Notes: a model not told the origin generated them from the sequence alone. A stretch of 64,000 nucleotides of DNA from Henriciella marina (GCF_027213945.1 NZ_JAPWGW010000001.1:434001-498000), one strand, 5' to 3'; shown: positions 1 through 8,570, counted from the stretch's first letter. Made by a program: numbers and translations.

Positions 1-351
1 GACATCAGTCATGAGGCTCAGCGTATTCTTCTCGATACCCTTCGAGCAGAGAAGCACGGGCACACCCGGTGTCAGATACTGATTGAGTTGGTTAAAGCAG
101 GCTCGTGCATGTTGGGCCGGAACGACAGAGAGGATCGCCTCGCAGTCCGCCAGAATGGACATGTCGCTTGAAGCCTGCATCTTTGGCAGCTCAATATCTG
201 GAAGGAATACTGGATTTCCCTTCCCCGCGCTCAGCGCTTCGGCAACTTCGGCCTCGAGCGCCCAGACCCGGACGTCCCGTCCTGCTTTCGTGGCCGTGGC
301 GGCAAGGGCCGTGCCCCAGGCGCCAGCTCCAAGTACTCCGATGGTCTGCAT
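1..351 (-). CDS. gpsA: NAD(P)H-dependent glycerol-3-phosphate dehydrogenase, N-terminal part (cut by window edge)
   Basis: The first 117 residues of a leftward gene whose 3' end lies outside the window. GpsA reduces dihydroxyacetone phosphate to sn-glycerol 3-phosphate in the cytoplasm, the backbone for phospholipids. Visible: the Rossmann dinucleotide motif GAGAWGTALA at residues 8-17, the family stretch LPDIELP near residue 50, SVVPAQH near residue 75 and CSKGIE near residue 103, all characteristic of GpsA. The start is ATG at 351-349 with a strong AGGAGG Shine-Dalgarno nearby. It diverges from the TetR gene with only 72 bases between. The catalytic lysine of the C-terminal domain is not in view. 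Confidence 0.93.
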   Translation of the reverse strand, partial: MQTIGVLGAGAWGTALAATATKAGRDVRVWALEAEVAEALSAGKGNPVFLPDIELPKMQASSDMSILADCEAILSVVPAQHARACFNQLNQYLTPGVPVLLCSKGIEKNTLSLMTDV

Positions 352-388
352 ATCAGGCCTCCTGCGCCAACAGGCCGCTGAAGAATTT

Positions 389-402
389 ATTGATCATTCA
401 AT
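389..402. promoter_or_regulatory. Palindrome at the TetR gene promoter (candidate operator)
   Basis: ATTGA-TCAT-TCAAT is a perfect inverted repeat with a 4-base spacer. It overlaps the proposed -35 element of the downstream regulator gene and shares the core ATCATTCA with a second palindrome at 1049-1063. TetR-family repressors commonly bind palindromes at their own promoter. Inference only. Confidence 0.4.
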
Positions 403-417
403 CGATTTCCGTATCTT
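390..417 (+). promoter_or_regulatory. Candidate promoter of the TetR gene, possibly leaderless
   Basis: TTGATC (390-395) and TATCTT (412-417) are separated by 16 bases. A transcript would begin about 7 bases after the -10, essentially at the ATG at 424, so the mRNA could be leaderless; no convincing Shine-Dalgarno precedes that ATG. Confidence 0.35.
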
Positions 418-423
418 CTGCCC

Positions 424-1038
424 ATGAGTGATAAATCCAAGACCCGTGAGCAGATCCTTGATGCGGCCATGAACCGTATCAAACACTATGGCTATGGCAA
501 AACGACCATGTCCGAAATCGCAAGCGATTGCGATATGTCTGCAGGCAATATCTACCGCTTTTTCGCTTCAAAGCTCGATATTGCGGAGGCTATGGCCCGC
601 CAGTTCAATGCGGAGCTTTATCAGTCCTATTCGGAGATTGCCCGCAGCGACGCGCCTCCAGCCCAGCGTCTGCGCAAGGTTTTTCATTACAGCCTGGATC
701 AGACCTTCGACGCGATCGAGCGTGAAGCGAAGATTCTGGAAGTTGCCGAAGTGCTCGGCGAAGAGCGGCCCCTATTCATGAATGAGGGCCTCGCCCAGGA
801 GCGCATCTATCTGTGTACCATTCTGGAGGATGGCGTCGCGCGCGGTGATTTCGCGCCAATCAAGGACTGCAACTACACTGCCGAAATGATCCAGTCGGCA
901 CTTATGAAGTACCGGTTTCCGCAGCTTTTTTCCCGTCTGACCCTCCCGAAACTTCGACGAGAGCTGAATGGCGTCCTCGACATCATTATCGCAGGCCTCG
1001 CCAAAGGCATCGAAAAGACGCCGGAGATTGAACACTAA
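424..1038 (+). CDS. TetR/AcrR family transcriptional regulator
   Basis: A 204-residue protein with an N-terminal TetR DNA-binding domain (about residues 6-52: REQILDAAMNRI, then the helix-turn-helix KTTMSEIASDCDMSAGNIYRFF) and a helical C-terminal ligand/dimer domain. The DNA-binding half is well conserved while the ligand domain does not identify an inducer. It stands alone between gpsA (divergent) and a 37-residue membrane peptide gene downstream. Related palindromes sit on its own promoter and on the promoter of that small gene, which suggests it autoregulates and controls the small gene. Target and ligand cannot be told from sequence. Confidence 0.9.
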   Translation: MSDKSKTREQILDAAMNRIKHYGYGKTTMSEIASDCDMSAGNIYRFFASKLDIAEAMARQFNAELYQSYSEIARSDAPPAQRLRKVFHYSLDQTFDAIEREAKILEVAEVLGEERPLFMNEGLAQERIYLCTILEDGVARGDFAPIKDCNYTAEMIQSALMKYRFPQLFSRLTLPKLRRELNGVLDIIIAGLAKGIEKTPEIEH

Positions 1039-1048
1039 ATAATTTTCC

Positions 1049-1063
1049 AATCATTCATTGATT
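1049..1063. promoter_or_regulatory. Palindrome overlapping the -35 of the small membrane-peptide gene (candidate TetR operator)
   Basis: AATCA-TTCAT-TGATT is an inverted repeat with 5-base arms and a 5-base spacer. It covers the -35 hexamer at 1058-1063 and shares ATCATTCA with the palindrome at 389-402. Position and similarity fit a repressor site for the adjacent TetR protein. Inference. Confidence 0.4.
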
Positions 1064-1086
1064 ACCATACTGACCGGTGCTATATC
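1058..1086 (+). promoter_or_regulatory. Candidate sigma-70 promoter for the 37-residue peptide gene
   Basis: TTGATT (1058-1063), a 17-base spacer, then TATATC (1081-1086). It lies about 60 bases upstream of the small gene at 1144 and immediately after the TetR stop codon. Confidence 0.45.
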
Positions 1087-1143
1087 TTTCTCACCGGAGC
1101 AGACAGGCTCGCCTGCCCGGCTCTTTTGAGAAGGACAATAACA

Positions 1144-1257
1144 ATGAGCGTTTCCTCCGCCGAAACCCGTCAGGGCATCTTCGCTATCCTGGTCAGCCTC
1201 CCGATGACTGCCAGCCTCTGCGCATTTGTGATGCTCGGTTCCGGGTTGCTGATCTAG
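1144..1257 (+). CDS. Small single-pass membrane peptide (37 residues), unrecognised
   Basis: ATG at 1144 opens a 37-codon frame ending TAG at 1255-1257, preceded by an AGAAGGA Shine-Dalgarno about 10 bases upstream. The product begins MSVSSAETRQG and continues as one hydrophobic helix (about residues 11-37) ending in LGSGLLI, so a membrane peptide with a short cytoplasmic head is likely. A sigma-70-like promoter lies upstream and a strong hairpin terminator follows 24 bases after the stop, making a complete transcription unit. I do not recognise the family. Its palindromic promoter suggests control by the upstream TetR protein. Confidence 0.55.
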   Translation: MSVSSAETRQGIFAILVSLPMTASLCAFVMLGSGLLI

Positions 1258-1280
1258 ATAAGCATCAGGCAAATGAGACA

Positions 1281-1314
1281 AAGCCCCGCCAGCGCGACGC
1301 TGACGGGGCTTTTT
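1281..1314. terminator. Bidirectional intrinsic terminator between the small gene and glmS
   Basis: AAGCCCCGCCAGCG and CGCTGACGGGGCTT form a 14-base stem with one mismatch around a CGA loop, followed by a T run. It sits between two converging genes, and the upstream A run gives a T tract for the leftward strand too. Confidence 0.8.
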
Positions 1315-1346
1315 CATTTCGAGCGATAAGGGCTGGAATCTGCGCG

Positions 1347-3185
1347 TTATTCGACCGTGACCGATTTTGCGAGATTGCGCGGCTGGTCCACATCCGTCCC
1401 TTTCTCCACAGCGACGTGATAGGCCAGCAGCTGGATGGGCAGAGAATAGAGGATCGGCGCAATAAACGGGTCGCAGTCCGGCAGTTCGATACGGCTGGCT
1501 GGCGTCTCGCCCGCCGCACGTACACCGGCCGCATCGGAGATCAAAATGACCTCACCGCGCCGCGCCGCCACTTCCTGTAGATTGGACAATGACTTGTCGA
1601 ACAGACCATCGAAAGGCGCGACAAAGACGACCGGCGTCTCTTCATCGATCAGCGCAATCGGACCATGCTTGAGCTCACCTGAGGCATAGCCTTCAGCGTG
1701 GATATAGCTCACTTCCTTGAGCTTCAGCGCCCCTTCCAGGGCAATCGGATAATGTACGCCTCGGCCGAGATAGATGACATCGCTGGCCTTGGCCATGTCA
1801 CGAGAAAGCTCTGCAATCCGATCATCGAGTTGCAGTGTTGTGGACATGAGGCGCGGAAGTTCCGTCAGGGCTCGCACCAGACGGATTTCCGCATCGCGTG
1901 AAATCTGCTCGCGCGCCCGGCCGGCCGAAATTGCTACAGCGGCCAGTGCGGCAAGCTGCGCGGTAAACGCCTTGGTCGAAGCCACACCGATTTCAGGGCC
2001 TGCGAGCGTCGGCAGGACAAGGTCTGCCTCTCGCGCAATCGACGACGTCGGCACATTGACGACTGCAGCCGTCTTGAGCCCTTGCTCCTTGCAATAGCGG
2101 AGCGCCGCCAGCGTATCAGCCGTTTCACCAGACTGGCTGACGAAAAGCGCGAGGCCGCCTTCCTTGGCGAGCGCTGGATCACGGTAGCGGAATTCAGACG
2201 CGATATCCGTTTTGACTGGCAGGCCTGCGCACTGCTCGAACCAGTACTCGGCGACCCGTGTGGCATAGTGGGCCGTCCCGCAAGCGATCATGTACAGATG
2301 CTTGATCTCGGACCAGTCTATTGCGTCTGCACCCTCACCAGGCAGCTCGACAGTCTGGCGCAGGATATTCGTATAAGCGCCAATCGTACGGCCAGTAGAA
2401 TCAGGCTGCTCGAAGATTTCTTTCTGCATGAAGTGGCGATAATTGCCCTTCTCAGCGGCAGCACCGGCGCCCTGAACAATGCTGACTGCGCGTTCGACCG
2501 GTTTGTCCTTTCGGTCGAAAATCTCATAGCCTTCGTGGCTGAGTACGCAGACATCGCCTTCTTCAAGATAGATGACACGATTGGTGAAAGGCGCCACAGC
2601 GAGCGCGTCAGAGCCAAGAAACATTTCGCCATCGCCGACGCCGATCGCCAGCGGAGAGCCCTTGCGCGCGCCGATCAGCAGATCTGAACGCCCGTCGAAC
2701 AGAAGCGCAAGCGCAAACGCCCCATGCAGGCGCGCCACACCGGCCTTTACGGCCTCAATTTCGCCCATGCCCTTCTTGAGGTTGGACGCAATGAGGTGTG
2801 CGATCGTTTCGGTATCTGTCTCAGTCTCGAACTGATGACCCTCGGCTTCCAGTTCCTGGCGCAGCTCGCGGAAATTCTCGATGATGCCATTATGCACAAC
2901 GGCGACAGGACCGGAGACGTGCGGGTGCGCGTTTCCAACAGTCGGCGAGCCATGTGTTGCCCATCGCGTATGACCAATGCCCTGATTACCTTCCAGCGGA
3001 TCAGCGGCAATCGCTTCGTCCAGATTGACCAGCTTGCCCGGGGCACGGCGCCTGTCCATCTTCCCGCTGGCATCGATCGTCGCGATGCCTGCGCTGTCAT
3101 AGCCGCGATACTCAAGTCGCTTCAACGCATCGACGAGTCGTGGTGCTACCGGTTCGTTGCCGAGGATGCCGATTATGCCGCACAT
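1347..3185 (-). CDS. glmS: Glutamine--fructose-6-phosphate aminotransferase (isomerizing)
   Basis: Makes glucosamine-6-phosphate from fructose-6-phosphate and glutamine, the first committed step to UDP-GlcNAc for peptidoglycan and lipopolysaccharide. The 612 residues match the usual length. Residues 1-220 are the glutaminase domain with nucleophile Cys2 (MCGIIGILG) and the HTRWATHG and HNGIIEN blocks; two SIS sugar-isomerase domains follow (CGTAHYA near 303, SQSGETADT near 350) and the protein ends in the family tail PRNLAKSVTVE. The start is fixed by the need for Cys2 and by an AAGGAGG site upstream. Divergent from glmM across 246 bases. No glmS ribozyme or obvious riboswitch is visible, as expected outside Firmicutes. 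Confidence 0.97.
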   Translation of the reverse strand: MCGIIGILGNEPVAPRLVDALKRLEYRGYDSAGIATIDASGKMDRRRAPGKLVNLDEAIAADPLEGNQGIGHTRWATHGSPTVGNAHPHVSGPVAVVHNGIIENFRELRQELEAEGHQFETETDTETIAHLIASNLKKGMGEIEAVKAGVARLHGAFALALLFDGRSDLLIGARKGSPLAIGVGDGEMFLGSDALAVAPFTNRVIYLEEGDVCVLSHEGYEIFDRKDKPVERAVSIVQGAGAAAEKGNYRHFMQKEIFEQPDSTGRTIGAYTNILRQTVELPGEGADAIDWSEIKHLYMIACGTAHYATRVAEYWFEQCAGLPVKTDIASEFRYRDPALAKEGGLALFVSQSGETADTLAALRYCKEQGLKTAAVVNVPTSSIAREADLVLPTLAGPEIGVASTKAFTAQLAALAAVAISAGRAREQISRDAEIRLVRALTELPRLMSTTLQLDDRIAELSRDMAKASDVIYLGRGVHYPIALEGALKLKEVSYIHAEGYASGELKHGPIALIDEETPVVFVAPFDGLFDKSLSNLQEVAARRGEVILISDAAGVRAAGETPASRIELPDCDPFIAPILYSLPIQLLAYHVAVEKGTDVDQPRNLAKSVTVE

Positions 3186-3431
3186 ATGTGTGTCGCCTCC
3201 TTGAGTGCTCAGCCTTCCTCTAGGAAACCTGAAGGCCGCAGGTCATTGCAAAAAGCGTGTCGATTTATGTCAGCGGCCTCGCTGGGACAGCATCGCAATT
3301 ATTCTGCTTCATAAGGCGATTACCCGCTAGGGTTAAAGCTATTGTTGCAACCCGGTCTTATAGGGACTTTCTTGGAGTTGGCATGAGCGGTGAATGTATG
3401 CCAATCGAGTTCAGGACACGGAAGGTGGGCT

Positions 3432-4778
3432 ATGACGCGCAAATATTTTGGCACTGACGGTATTCGCGGCACAGCAAACACGCCGCCCATGACGCCCGAA
3501 ATCGCAATGCGCCTCGGTATGGCCGCCGGCAAATATTTCCGCCGAGGCGGCACACGGCGCCATTCGGTCGTGATTGGCAAGGATACCCGCCTCTCCGGTT
3601 ATATGATTGAGCCTGCCCTCGTTGCCGGATTCACATCGGTTGGCATGGACGTGACCCTGTTCGGCCCGCTGCCAACACCCGGCGTCGCGATGATGACCCG
3701 TTCACTTCGCGCAGACCTCGGCGTGATGATATCTGCCAGCCACAACGCCTTTGAAGATAATGGCCTCAAACTTTTCGGACCGGACGGCTACAAACTGTCG
3801 GACGACATCGAGCTGGAAATCGAAAGCCGGATGGACCGTGCGCTTGATGACAAGCTTGCCGCGCCCTCTGCCCTTGGCCGCACCCGCCGCGTCGACGACG
3901 CGCAGGCGCGCTATATCGAGATCGTGAAGGCTACCTTCCCGCGCGGTGTGCGGCTGTCAGGCCTGCGCGTCTGCGTCGATTGCGCCAATGGGGCCGCCTA
4001 CAAGGTCGCCCCGACCGCCCTTTACGAACTGGGTGCAGAAGTTTTCCCGATCGGCGTCAACCCGGACGGCTTTAATATCAACCAGGAAGTCGGCAGCACT
4101 CATACCCTCGCCCTCCGCGAAGCAGTCATAAAGTATCGCGCCGACATCGGTATCGCCCTCGATGGCGATGCGGACCGCTGCATCCTCATCGACGAAAAGG
4201 GGAATGAGATTGATGGCGACCAGCTGATCGGCCTGATCGCCGGCGACTGGCAAAAACGCGGCCTGCTCGCCCGCAATGGCGTCGTCACTACCGTCATGTC
4301 CAATCTCGGCCTGGAAAACTATCTCAAATCCAAGGGTCTCAATCTTGAGCGTACCAAGGTAGGCGACCGATATGTCGTTGAGCGTATGCGCGAGGGTGGC
4401 TTCAACCTTGGCGGGGAACAGTCCGGACATATTGTCGTCTCTGACCATGTCACCACGGGCGATGGCATGATCGCGGCGCTTCAGGCACTTGCTGTCATGG
4501 TGGAGACCGGAAAGCCATTATCTGAGATATCGAGGGTCTTTGAGCCGGTGCCGCAAAAGCTGGTGAATGTCCGCTATCAAAGCGAAGCACCGCTGGAGCA
4601 GGACAGCGTCAAACAGGTCATCAGCGCCGTTGAAGAACGGCTTGGCAGCACGGGCCGGCTCGTCATCCGAAAGTCCGGGACGGAGCCGCTGATCAGGGTC
4701 ATGGCCGAGGCCGAAGATGCCGCCGCCATGGAGTCTGCAGTCAACGAAGTCGCCGACGCGGTTCGCTCCTTAGGCTAG
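3432..4778 (+). CDS. glmM: Phosphoglucosamine mutase
   Basis: Interconverts glucosamine-6-phosphate and glucosamine-1-phosphate, directly after GlmS in the pathway. 448 residues. Markers: N-terminal [10 protein letters not shown], phosphoserine loop [12 protein letters not shown] with catalytic Ser103, metal-binding DGDADRC, sugar-binding GGEQSGH, and phosphate-binding [12 protein letters not shown] near the C terminus. ATG at 3432 is chosen because it begins the conserved TRKYFGTDG sequence and has AGGTGG upstream; an in-frame ATG 14 codons earlier would add unrelated residues. Pairing with divergent glmS places two consecutive steps of amino-sugar synthesis together. Confidence 0.97.
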   Translation: MTRKYFGTDGIRGTANTPPMTPEIAMRLGMAAGKYFRRGGTRRHSVVIGKDTRLSGYMIEPALVAGFTSVGMDVTLFGPLPTPGVAMMTRSLRADLGVMISASHNAFEDNGLKLFGPDGYKLSDDIELEIESRMDRALDDKLAAPSALGRTRRVDDAQARYIEIVKATFPRGVRLSGLRVCVDCANGAAYKVAPTALYELGAEVFPIGVNPDGFNINQEVGSTHTLALREAVIKYRADIGIALDGDADRCILIDEKGNEIDGDQLIGLIAGDWQKRGLLARNGVVTTVMSNLGLENYLKSKGLNLERTKVGDRYVVERMREGGFNLGGEQSGHIVVSDHVTTGDGMIAALQALAVMVETGKPLSEISRVFEPVPQKLVNVRYQSEAPLEQDSVKQVISAVEERLGSTGRLVIRKSGTEPLIRVMAEAEDAAAMESAVNEVADAVRSLG

Positions 4779-4851
4779 CTGGCCTAGCGGAAACTAGCCT
4801 GATACTTGCAATCCTCCTGTCAGACTGTCCTATTCAGGGAGAGAGGCTGAC

Positions 4852-5622
4852 ATGGCTACAGCACCGAAGATCGTTGCACTCACCGCAGGCGGCCCGCATG
4901 CCTGGATCATGATTAACACGCTGAGAGAGCGTTTCGGAGACTTTCCGGTCATCCGCGAGGAGGGCGAGTCACAGGCCACTCTGTGGCGCCGCCGCCGAAA
5001 GCTGCTTGGTCTGCTGACCGTCGCAAGCATGCAGGCCGCACGCATACCGATCAAGCTCACCAGAAACGGCAGTCAGGATACGATCGCGAGACTGATCGCC
5101 CGCGAAAAACTGGAACCTGAGCCGCGTACAGACACCACCCTTATCGACGTCCCATCGGTCAATTCCGACCAGTGCCGCGCCACGCTGAAATCATTGAGCC
5201 CAGAAGCTGTCTTCGTCGTATCAACGCGCATGATCTCAAAGAAGACGCTCGCCAGCGTCAATGCGCCTTTCATCAACTATCATTCTGGCATCAACCCGGC
5301 GTACCGGGGCATGTTCGGCGGGTATTTCGCACTCGCGAATGGTGAGCCAGAACATTTCGGCGCCACGGTGCACCTCGTCGATCAGGGGGTTGATACAGGC
5401 GACATTCTCTACCAGTCGCGCCTCAAGGCAGAAGCTGACGACAACTTCCACACCTATCTCTGGCGCCTTGCCGCTGGCAGCCGCGATATTGTTGTGCGGG
5501 CCATGGAAGACGCGCTGAACGGAACGCTTCGTCCTCAAAAGCTCGACCTGCCTTCGAAACAGTATTTCGCGCCGACCCTTGGCGGCTATCTCTGGAGCGG
5601 GCTCAGCCGGGGTGTCTGGTAG
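4852..5622 (+). CDS. Formyltransferase-fold protein (Fmt/PurN superfamily), substrate unknown
   Basis: A 256-residue protein with a divergent N-terminal 100 residues and a clear formyl-transferase catalytic core: FINYHSGINPAYRG (Asn and His of the N-H-D triad) near 140-153 and VDQGVDTGDIL (the Asp) near 180-190. It lacks the C-terminal tRNA-binding domain of methionyl-tRNA formyltransferase and the typical PurN N terminus. Proteins of this group formylate amino-sugars or other amines, but the acceptor here cannot be told. Shine-Dalgarno GGGAGAGAGG precedes the ATG. It follows glmM by 73 bases and converges on tilS, 12 bases apart. Confidence 0.75.
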   Translation: MATAPKIVALTAGGPHAWIMINTLRERFGDFPVIREEGESQATLWRRRRKLLGLLTVASMQAARIPIKLTRNGSQDTIARLIAREKLEPEPRTDTTLIDVPSVNSDQCRATLKSLSPEAVFVVSTRMISKKTLASVNAPFINYHSGINPAYRGMFGGYFALANGEPEHFGATVHLVDQGVDTGDILYQSRLKAEADDNFHTYLWRLAAGSRDIVVRAMEDALNGTLRPQKLDLPSKQYFAPTLGGYLWSGLSRGVW

Positions 5623-5634
5623 CGGGCATTTATT

Positions 5635-6825
5635 TCAGCGATCTATCGTCATCGCTGCGCTGAAGCGGGCACTGAGCATGAGCGCCTGGCTCCGGTGCGC
5701 CAGCCGGTCTGAGATGATTTCCCGAGCGGCCTCATCAGGCGCACTTCCACGCACAAGAAACGGCAAGTCCGACGTCTGAAGGACTGGGGTGTTTTCAAAA
5801 GCCCCTCCGCCCACATAGCGCCCGTCCCAGACACCACCTGTCCAGCCTTTTCGTGCTTCACCAGGGTCCCTGCCCATCATCAGGCTGCCCCCGCGCCTCT
5901 GGACCCACGCACCGCCCAGCGTCATCCGGCTCGCTGGCCCATCAGAGAAAACGGTCTCGGCCAACGCAGCAACCGATGGCGCCGCCGCGCCCTGGCTAGT
6001 GCCTGCAGCAGCCTGCAGCAATATGTCCAGAAACCGGGCGCGCACAGCTGGCGAGGCCTCGATGTGCTGAACGTCAGCTTCAATCAGGCCACTTTGATCG
6101 ACGCGCACTCTGTCCGTGAGAAGACGCGAAATCTGAAAGTCCTCGGCTGCCCGAAGACGCATTGCGTCGAAGCAGACGCGCTCCAGCCGCGCCAGATCCG
6201 AGGCATTCACAAGTTGCCGGATACGCCCGCGCTCATAATAGTCACCATCATTGCTCGGATCATTGATCCAGCTCTGCCCCCGCCCCCGCAGATCAGCCGC
6301 CAGGTCCTCACGCCGATGGTCGATGAGAGGTCGGACAAGCATGATACCCCGCCCTTGAGGCCACACCGGTGACACGGAAACCGGCTGCGGGCCCACTGCC
6401 CCCGCCAGCCGCGCTGGCCGCATCAGACGCATCAACAGTGTCTCCACAACATCGGTCAGCGTGTGGCCAAGCAGAACGACACTTGCGCCCGCGCGCCTCG
6501 CCGCCTCTGCCAGCAAGGCATGACGTGCTTGCCGCGCAGCATTCTGGCTGCGCTTGTCGGGTGACCAGGTCAGGATCTCCACCCCGATTCCTCGACTGCG
6601 GGCCAGATCCGCGACCCAACGGGCCTCATCGGCAGCTTCGGGCCGCAGTCCATGATCAATGGTAAGGACCAGCAGGGTGCGCCCCGTTTCCTCCGCCCAC
6701 GCTTCGGCATGATCCAGCAGGCTGAGCGAATCGCTTCCGCCGGACACGGCCACGCAAACCGGGCCTTTAGACCCGGCTGTCACCGCCTCGAGAAGCTGAT
6801 GGTTATGATGGTCTAGGCGTTGCAC
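5635..6825 (-). CDS. tilS: tRNA(Ile)-lysidine synthase
   Basis: Adds lysine to C34 of tRNA-Ile(CAU), using ATP, so that the tRNA reads AUA and is charged with isoleucine. The PP-loop ATPase motif SGGSDS is at residues 28-33 and TIDHGLRPEA follows, with a C-terminal region reduced compared with E. coli TilS (396 versus about 430 residues). It is the last gene of the leftward tol-pal block and its start overlaps the 3' end of cpoB by 13 bases, implying translational coupling. Association of tilS with ybgF/cpoB is common in Alphaproteobacteria. Confidence 0.93.
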   Translation of the reverse strand: MQRLDHHNHQLLEAVTAGSKGPVCVAVSGGSDSLSLLDHAEAWAEETGRTLLVLTIDHGLRPEAADEARWVADLARSRGIGVEILTWSPDKRSQNAARQARHALLAEAARRAGASVVLLGHTLTDVVETLLMRLMRPARLAGAVGPQPVSVSPVWPQGRGIMLVRPLIDHRREDLAADLRGRGQSWINDPSNDGDYYERGRIRQLVNASDLARLERVCFDAMRLRAAEDFQISRLLTDRVRVDQSGLIEADVQHIEASPAVRARFLDILLQAAAGTSQGAAAPSVAALAETVFSDGPASRMTLGGAWVQRRGGSLMMGRDPGEARKGWTGGVWDGRYVGGGAFENTPVLQTSDLPFLVRGSAPDEAAREIISDRLAHRSQALMLSARFSAAMTIDR

Positions 6826-7766
6826 CCTGCCCGCGTGCGTTCCAAGGCCGCAAGATTGCGCGTCACACCTGATGCATTTGGATACTGCTGCGGCAGGACA
6901 TCAAGCGCCTCGCAGGCCCGATCTGTATCGCCGACAAGGCGCATGGACCGGGCAAGTTTGACGAGCGCATCTGGCGCGCGCGCATCGTCCGGATATTCCC
7001 GGATCATTTTGAGATAGGCCTCACCGGATTCGCCATAAGCCTCCTGCTGGAACAGGGTTTCGGCCAGCCAGTACTGCGCCTCGCCCGCCTGCGGGTCATC
7101 GGAGAACTGGTCAAGAAAAGCGCGGAACGCTTCTTCAGCGCCAGCATAGTCAAACTTCAGAAGACGCGACTTTGCGGCCGCGAAAAGCGGGCCTGCCTCG
7201 CCGGGAAGATCGCTGGCACGCAGCGTGCCGAGTGACCCTTGGTAATCTGGATTACCCATCGACCCCGTCTGTGCTGTGTCTGCGGCACGCGCCTGCGTAT
7301 TGCTGCTGGTGCTCGTTTCACGCATTTCACTTTCTGAAGACCCGTCGGTCTCATTGCGACGAGGGGACGAAGCGTTTTCTTCGCTATCGTCCATCTCAGC
7401 GCGGTTCTGGCTGACATCTTCCTGCAATGCGGAAATCTGGCGCCGCATGCGTTCATTCTGCTCGGTCAGCTCACGGATCGACTGGCCGATCCGCTGATCG
7501 TCCTGTTGCATCCGTTCGGACTCATCTCGCGACTGCGACAGCAGGAACCGAAGGGTCTCGATCTCACCATTCAGGCGATTGATCTCGTCATCGAGGCGCT
7601 TCTGCTCCAGATCCATCTGCGCCATACGCTGTCGCATATCGGTGACGGTTGCTGCGAGGTCGCCGCTTGTCGCGCCGCGGGTAATAGGCGCGCGATTGGA
7701 TTGGGCACCTGCCTCCATCGGGGCAAACAGGGCAAGTGCGGCAATGAGCGGAACCATACGGATCAT
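6813..7766 (-). CDS. cpoB: Cell division coordinator CpoB (YbgF), TPR periplasmic protein
   Basis: Periplasmic Tol-Pal partner that links outer-membrane constriction with septal peptidoglycan synthesis in E. coli. 317 residues from the ATG at 7766: a signal peptide (MIRMVPLIAALALFAPMEAGAQ), a long charged coiled-coil (about 35-115, heptad-like QKRLDDEINRLNGEIETLR), a Ser/Thr-rich linker, then tandem TPR repeats (about 180-310) ending RAGCNA. The start has GAGG seven bases upstream; an in-frame upstream ATG would spoil the signal peptide. A hairpin terminator lies between pal and this gene, so its expression may be lower than pal or driven by a separate promoter. Confidence 0.92.
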   Translation of the reverse strand: MIRMVPLIAALALFAPMEAGAQSNRAPITRGATSGDLAATVTDMRQRMAQMDLEQKRLDDEINRLNGEIETLRFLLSQSRDESERMQQDDQRIGQSIRELTEQNERMRRQISALQEDVSQNRAEMDDSEENASSPRRNETDGSSESEMRETSTSSNTQARAADTAQTGSMGNPDYQGSLGTLRASDLPGEAGPLFAAAKSRLLKFDYAGAEEAFRAFLDQFSDDPQAGEAQYWLAETLFQQEAYGESGEAYLKMIREYPDDARAPDALVKLARSMRLVGDTDRACEALDVLPQQYPNASGVTRNLAALERTRAGCNA

Positions 7767-7819
7767 GAAAGGGCCTCTTCGGGGCAGTAGATGCACAATT
7801 TCAGCATATAGATAAGAAA

Positions 7820-7851
7820 AAAGCCGGGGCCAAATTATGACGCCCGGCTTT
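7820..7851 (-). terminator. Intrinsic terminator after pal
   Basis: AAAGCCGGG and CCCGGCTTT pair across a 14-base loop; on the minus strand the stem is followed by TTTTTTCTT. It is placed inside the tol cluster, between pal and cpoB. Confidence 0.7.
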
Positions 7852-7880
7852 CTGTATCAGTTATTGTCAATCGGCAGCGA

Positions 7881-8438
7881 TTAGCTGCTCGGACCACCCA
7901 TGATCTGGGTGAAAGCGTTGCGGTTCATCGCCCATGCAGCTTCGTTCGACTCTGGTGCGATTGGACGCTCCTTGCCGTAGGAAACCGTGTCGATGCGCGA
8001 CTGGCTGACACCGAGGTTCACGAGATAGTCACGCACGACCGAGGCGCGACGCTCGCCCAGCGCGAGGTTGTACTCGCGGGTGCCGCGTTCGTCGGCATTG
8101 CCAGCGACCAGAATGCGGACATTTGGATAGTTTTGCAGCCAGGCAGCCTGACGCTGCAGAACAGCCTGGTCGTCAGCGTCGAGGCGGTACTGGTCGAGAT
8201 TGAAGTAAACGCGGTCGCCGACATTGACGCGGAAGTCTTCAAGCGAACCAGCTGCTGGGCCGGAATCAATGACACGGTTTGGCGTTTCGATATCGGACTC
8301 GCGCACCGGGCCGGTGTTGGTATTACCGGTATCGGAAACTTGCGACGCCGAATTGTCGACCGGATCTGGCTTCGAAGCGCAAGCAGCGGCGCCGAGTATC
8401 AGGGCGAGGGAAGCAGTAGAGAGAACTAGACGACGCAT
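7881..8438 (-). CDS. pal: Peptidoglycan-associated lipoprotein Pal
   Basis: Outer-membrane lipoprotein that binds peptidoglycan and TolB; with TolQRA it pulls the outer membrane inward at division. 185 residues: lipoprotein signal ending LILGAAAC (lipidated Cys near residue 20), a flexible low-complexity linker, and an OmpA-like domain (about 75-180) with the diaminopimelate-binding signature NADERGTREYNLALGERRA. Located directly downstream of tolB with a 132-base gap, so it may have its own promoter. Followed by a terminator. Confidence 0.95.
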   Translation of the reverse strand: MRRLVLSTASLALILGAAACASKPDPVDNSASQVSDTGNTNTGPVRESDIETPNRVIDSGPAAGSLEDFRVNVGDRVYFNLDQYRLDADDQAVLQRQAAWLQNYPNVRILVAGNADERGTREYNLALGERRASVVRDYLVNLGVSQSRIDTVSYGKERPIAPESNEAAWAMNRNAFTQIMGGPSS

Positions 8439-8570
8439 TGGTTACTCCTTCGTAAGGTCGTTGGCGCGACCCATTAGTGACGGAATTTGTCAACTTCGTG
8501 GCTGACGATTGGTTCCTGAAAAAAAATATTTGCCTTCTGGGCGTTTAGGTCTGGGCAGGCACTCCAGATC

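Noticed and set aside
2082-3314. Two long rightward frames over glmS
   Set aside because: Antisense shadows of glmS with no recognisable domain.
3186-3431. Possible regulatory RNA between glmS and glmM
   Set aside because: No glmS-ribozyme core, riboswitch-like pairing or clear promoter could be seen; only normal ribosome sites.
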